Below, in pieces: positions 6,472-8,780 of a DNA stretch of 8,780 nt. The DNA lies in NCBI GenBank assembly GCA_031264545.1, contig JAISDV010000173.1, positions 1 to 8,780 of the forward strand, in the 5' to 3' direction. Source of the stretch: Oscillospiraceae bacterium. Its GTDB lineage: Bacteria; Bacillota; Clostridia; Oscillospirales; Oscillospiraceae. The position numbers were made by a program, and so were the translations under genes. The notes below the pieces were generated by a model, which was given only the letters and a program-made list of their open reading frames with translations, was not told the DNA's origin and made no database searches. Every line of letters begins with the position of its first letter. The stretch's first letter is position 1.

Positions 6472-6666
6472 CTACAGCCCGAACAGGCTCTTGATGAGCG
6501 TGAACAGATTGCTGATCTGCTGCACGACAAGCGCAAGGACGACGACGAGGGCGGCAAGCGTCACCATAAGCGCCTGATCGTCCCGGCCCGAGCGCGAGAG
6601 CAGGATGTTGAGAACGGCCACAAGAATCCCGACGGCGGCAATTTTGAAGATGAGATCAACGTCCAT
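6472..6666 (-). CDS. spoIIIAC: Stage III sporulation protein AC
   Basis: Very small membrane protein of the SpoIIIA complex, 64 residues against about 68 in Bacillus. Two hydrophobic helices (about 6-23, IFKIAAVGILVAVLNILL, and 33-49, LMVTLAALVVVLALVVQ) are joined by a short charged loop (SRSGRDDQ). It ends with the amphipathic ISNLFTLIKSLFGL. The pattern MDVDLIFKIAAVGI and the gene position between AB and AD make the call secure despite its size. The ATG at 6666 has a strong GGAGG five bases upstream and lies 26 bases after the spoIIIAB stop, the only internal gap of the first five genes with its own good ribosome binding site. Confidence 0.95.
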   Translation of the reverse strand: MDVDLIFKIAAVGILVAVLNILLSRSGRDDQALMVTLAALVVVLALVVQQISNLFTLIKSLFGL

Positions 6667-6692
6667 AGTATCCTCCGGTATATCGTCTTGGT

Positions 6693-7205
6693 TCAGAGCA
6701 GTACGGCGGCGAGCATCAGGCCGAGGGTCAGGCCAAGCCCCGTGTAAAGCCTGACCCCGTCCCTCGCCTTCTGATCGGAGCGCAAATGCTCCGCCTCCAA
6801 CCGGCCTATGCAGACCGCGATAGCCTCAGACTGCTCCGTCTCCGAATATCTGCCCAGATAGCCGCCGACCCGGCACAGCTCCCGTCTCTGCCCCTCGGAA
6901 AGCGAGAGCGCCGCGTCGCTGAGCACACAGCCGCTCCAGATTTCGGAAAGACTGCGTTCTCCGAAATCGGACATGCTTTCTCCCAGCTTCTCAAAAAAAC
7001 TCCGCAGCACGGCGTAAGGGACATTTTTCAGCGCGGCGAAAATCTCGGGAATCGGCACGGAGCCGTTTTTCAGCTCCGCATCAATGAAGCGCAGCGCGTC
7101 CAGTATCTCGGCAAGGCAGCGCTGCCGCAGGCGGAGCTTAGACGCATGGGCCGCGCCGAACAGCGTGCAGGCAGCTACAAGAAGGACGGCTCCGGGCAGC
7201 TTCAT
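6693..7205 (-). CDS. spoIIIAB: Stage III sporulation protein AB
   Basis: Membrane protein resembling a type II secretion F-domain, the expected partner of the SpoIIIAA ATPase. The 170-residue product (171 in Bacillus) has a hydrophobic N-terminal helix (about 4-20), a helical cytosolic domain with LRFIDAELKNGSVPIPEIF (38-56), the family signature LGRYSETEQSEAI (117-129), and a C-terminal membrane helix (about 154-170, YTGLGLTLGLMLAAVLL). The ATG at 7205 overlaps the spoIIIAA stop as ATGA. GGAGG (7213-7217) sits seven bases upstream, inside spoIIIAA, so the ATPase and its membrane partner are translationally coupled. Confidence 0.95.
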   Translation of the reverse strand: MKLPGAVLLVAACTLFGAAHASKLRLRQRCLAEILDALRFIDAELKNGSVPIPEIFAALKNVPYAVLRSFFEKLGESMSDFGERSLSEIWSGCVLSDAALSLSEGQRRELCRVGGYLGRYSETEQSEAIAVCIGRLEAEHLRSDQKARDGVRLYTGLGLTLGLMLAAVLL

Positions 7206-8095
7206 GTCAGCGCCTCCGCCGTGTAATGCCGGATCCCTCGCCGGTTTTCGATCACGACGGCGCGACGGAATATCCGCTTGTCCAGCAGCTTTTTATAAAG
7301 CGCGCGCTCCGCCAGGTCGACGACGCCGTTCCCGTGCGCCGTTGCGATCAGACTGACGCCGCAGTTTGCCGCGGCCTCGGCGGCTTCGATATCCGCGGGG
7401 GATGTGATCTCGTCAAAGGCGATGATCTGCGGCGACATCGCGCGCAGGAGCAGGAATATCCCCTCACCCTTCGGCGCGCCCGTCAGGACATCCGTTCTCG
7501 CGCCGACGTCGAAGCAGGGCTGTCCTTCAAAGCTCCCCGCGACCTCGCTGCGCTCGTCCACAAGCGAGACGCGCCGGCCCCCGTCCGAAAGCAGGCGGAC
7601 AAGCTCGCGCAGCAGCGTAGTCTTCCCCGCACCGGGCGGCGAAACAATCAGCAGAGATTCAAAGCCGCGCTCTGTCAGGTCCGGCAGAAGCGCGTCCGCA
7701 CAGCCGCGTTTTTCGCGCGGTATCCTGATACAGACCGAAGAGAACCTGCGCAGTCCCGTGATCCTGCCATCCTCCGCGACCGCTGTCCCGCAGATGCCGA
7801 CCCGACAGCCGCCGTCGGCTGTGACGAAGCCCTGCCGGATGCTGTCGGCGTATGTATGGGCCGAGGCCCGGGTCGCGAGCTCAAGCACGAGCTGAAGCTC
7901 GGCGGCGGTGACGCTGTGTGACGGCAGTATTTCTATCTCGCTGCCGGAGACAACAAGCGCGGGCGGGCGCCCGATCCTCAGGCGCAGCTCCTCCGCCCCC
8001 GCGACGGCGGCACCTGAAAGCGCCAGCATTTCCGTGCGCAGCTTGGGCGGCACCAGCCTTATTGCTCTGAGAAACTCCTGCGAGACGCTTTGCAT
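7202..8095 (-). CDS. spoIIIAA: Stage III sporulation protein AA, secretion-type ATPase
   Basis: Cytosolic ATPase of the SpoIIIA complex in the mother cell, related to type II/IV secretion ATPases and required for forespore maturation after engulfment. I prefer the ATG at 8095-8093 (297 residues; about 307 in Bacillus) over an in-frame GTG at 8116. AAAGGAAGGG lies at 8104-8113, 8-9 bases ahead of the ATG, whereas the GTG has no ribosome binding site. Landmarks in that numbering: LRLRIGRPPAL near 38-48, the GFVTADGGCRVGICGTAV block near 90-107, Walker A PPGAGKTTLLREL (about 153-165, Lys158), VDERSEVAGSF about 180-190, Walker B IIAFDEI about 224-230 (Asp228, Glu229), and TAHGN near 252-256. All nucleotide-binding residues are intact. 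It is first in the operon, probably under sigma E, and overlaps spoIIIAB by four bases. Confidence 0.96.
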   Translation of the reverse strand: MQSVSQEFLRAIRLVPPKLRTEMLALSGAAVAGAEELRLRIGRPPALVVSGSEIEILPSHSVTAAELQLVLELATRASAHTYADSIRQGFVTADGGCRVGICGTAVAEDGRITGLRRFSSVCIRIPREKRGCADALLPDLTERGFESLLIVSPPGAGKTTLLRELVRLLSDGGRRVSLVDERSEVAGSFEGQPCFDVGARTDVLTGAPKGEGIFLLLRAMSPQIIAFDEITSPADIEAAEAAANCGVSLIATAHGNGVVDLAERALYKKLLDKRIFRRAVVIENRRGIRHYTAEALT

Positions 8096-8103
8096 GGCGG
8101 AAG

Positions 8104-8113
8104 CCCTTCCTTT
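8104..8113 (-). promoter_or_regulatory. Ribosome binding site deciding the spoIIIAA start
   Basis: AAAGGAAGGG on the minus strand sits just ahead of the ATG at 8095, an ideal distance. It overlaps the codons that would follow the alternative GTG at 8116, which argues for the ATG as the true start. Confidence 0.75.
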
Positions 8114-8191
8114 CACGATACGGCGCTGCTCCGGCGGTCTTTCAGCCGGACAGGCCGCCGCGCCCTGCTAAAGCTTATTTGACTTGTCCGA

Positions 8192-8218
8192 CGTTTATGC
8201 CGGAGGCCGCCATTTTTC
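8192..8218 (-). promoter_or_regulatory. Candidate sigma-E promoter of the spoIIIA operon
   Basis: Sigma E drives spoIIIA in Bacillus. On the minus strand I see GAAAAAT (8212-8218) as a -35-like element, 12 bases of spacer, then CATAAACG (8192-8199). I scored these by eye at 5 of 7 and 6 of 8 against remembered sigma-E consensus (KMATATT and CATACAMT). It would give a leader of roughly 90 bases before the spoIIIAA ATG. No better match occurs between the upstream terminator and the gene, but the consensus is loose and this is a suggestion. Confidence 0.35.
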
Positions 8219-8248
8219 TCCGCGAAAGCGCGCGGTTTAAACGAACAA

Positions 8249-8277
8249 GCGCCCCGCGGTTTGTCTCCGCGGGGCGC
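8249..8277 (-). terminator. Rho-independent terminator after the DUF1015 gene
   Basis: A perfect 11-bp, all-GC stem (8249-8259 against 8267-8277) closes a 7-base loop. On the minus strand it is followed by TTGTTCGTTT, a broken U-run. It lies 25 bases after the DUF1015 stop codon, and the plus-strand side has no T-run, so it most likely ends the DUF1015 transcript and insulates the spoIIIA operon. Confidence 0.75.
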
Positions 8278-8302
8278 GCGCCAGGGTGGTCTGAATCTGT
8301 CC

Positions 8303-8780
8303 TTATTTGATTTTCCTGCATTCGAGGTAATAGCGTTTATCTCGCGCGGGGCCGATCGAGAAGCTTTTGGCCGGGAAAACGCCACTCTCCATAATCGAGG
8401 GAAACAGCGCGCTTTTATCCATCGCGGGCAGGAGCAGCCCGGTGCAGCCGCGCTTTCCGGACATTTCGCGCGCGGTGTCGTCGCCGTGGATGTAATCGAT
8501 CGCACCGCCGTGCGCCGCCGAATAGGCTTCGCAGAAGCGCTGGGCGGCGGCAATGAGCGCGCCGAAGGTCAGACCCTCCACGGCGATTTTTCCGGTTTTT
8601 CCCCCGCAGACAAGAAGGATCGTATGTTCTGTGCCGCCCGCGCCTTTTAAGCCCTCGAAAAAGACAGCGGCTTCCTCGAAACAGGTCTCCGTATTCGTGC
8701 CGAAAATCACACGGTGTATCGGCTCGAAGACGAGGGACGGCTCATGAATGTTCACCAATTCGGCAAGCCCGTAACGCGCG
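8303..8780 (-). CDS. DUF1015 family protein, C-terminal part (5' end beyond window)
   Basis: The frame is open from base 8779 to the TAA at 8305-8303, giving the last 158 residues. It opens with ARYGLAELVNIHEPSLVFEP, continuing as IHRVIFG. In DUF1015 proteins (usually about 400 residues) this is a mid-protein block, so the true start lies outside the window; a TTG at 8758 sits within this conserved block and is not a real start. Other matching parts are LLVCGGKTGKIAVEG, AIDYIHGDD and the closing SGVFPAKSFSIGPARDKRYY followed by LECRKIK. No signal peptide or membrane segment is visible, so it is presumably cytosolic. The biochemical function of the family is not known to me and I assign none. 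It is transcribed in the same direction as spoIIIA but separated from it by a strong terminator. Confidence 0.88.
   Translation of the reverse strand, partial: ARYGLAELVNIHEPSLVFEPIHRVIFGTNTETCFEEAAVFFEGLKGAGGTEHTILLVCGGKTGKIAVEGLTFGALIAAAQRFCEAYSAAHGGAIDYIHGDDTAREMSGKRGCTGLLLPAMDKSALFPSIMESGVFPAKSFSIGPARDKRYYLECRKIK

Noticed and set aside
7226..7921. 231-codon plus-strand frame opposite spoIIIAA
   Set aside because: Antisense to intact Walker A and B motif coding sequence, with no domain or plausible start signal.
8096..8116. GTG start for spoIIIAA seven codons upstream
   Set aside because: The strong ribosome binding site lies downstream of this GTG and is placed correctly for the ATG at 8095.
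8181..8192. Possible Spo0A box (TTGTCCGACG-like) upstream of spoIIIAA
   Set aside because: It differs from the TTGTCGAA core in the critical central bases, and spoIIIA is known as a sigma-E operon, so I do not call it.
8113..8553. 146-codon minus-strand frame running from inside the DUF1015 gene through the intergenic gap
   Set aside because: It is out of frame with the conserved DUF1015 protein, passes through the terminator hairpin, and resembles nothing. It is open only because the DNA is GC-rich.
1..8780. Mobile elements, phage genes, CRISPR arrays, tRNA or rRNA genes
   Set aside because: I looked for transposase or integrase frames, direct repeats with spacers, and RNA gene signatures and saw none. 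Gene content and order are those of a conserved core chromosomal region.

Overview
The window is a GC-rich chromosomal segment of an endospore-forming Clostridia-type bacterium. Oscillospiraceae/Ruminococcaceae-like is my best guess, based on the high GC, the complete spoIIIA operon and the clostridial flavour of the proteins. I cannot name a species. Every convincing gene lies on the minus strand, so biological reading runs from base 8780 down to base 1. Coding density is very high: neighbouring genes overlap or sit within a few tens of bases, and no stretch over 300 bases lacks a gene.

In transcription order: (1) 8780-8303, the 3' part of a DUF1015-family gene, followed by a strong GC hairpin that probably terminates it (8249-8277). 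(2) A gap of about 200 bases holding that terminator, a candidate sigma-E promoter and the leader of spoIIIAA. (3) 8095-3246, a complete eight-gene spoIIIAA-AB-AC-AD-AE-AF-AG-AH operon. These proteins form the mother-cell part of the SpoIIIA-SpoIIQ 'feeding tube' channel that connects mother cell and forespore after engulfment. They comprise a secretion-type ATPase (AA), a type II secretion F-like protein (AB), polytopic membrane proteins (AC, AD, AE) and ring-forming or anchored proteins (AF, AG, AH). (4) 3158-2790, an Asp23/Gls24-family gene in the position of Bacillus yqhY, behind a candidate housekeeping promoter. (5) A 15-bp perfect inverted repeat that looks like an intrinsic terminator, then nusB, xseA, xseB and the 5' part of ispA, which runs off the window at base 1.

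The order matches the widely conserved Bacillus neighbourhood spoIIIA - accBC - yqhY - nusB - folD - xseA - xseB - ispA, but accB, accC and folD are absent. The second block mixes housekeeping functions: transcription antitermination (NusB), exonuclease VII (XseA/XseB) and polyprenyl synthesis (IspA). It is not functionally tied to the sporulation channel.

I see no mobile element, CRISPR array, tRNA, rRNA or phage gene, and nothing I would call a new system. The points most worth a second look are the terminator-like hairpin directly ahead of nusB, the unusually short SpoIIIAG, and the low-complexity C-terminal tail on SpoIIIAH.
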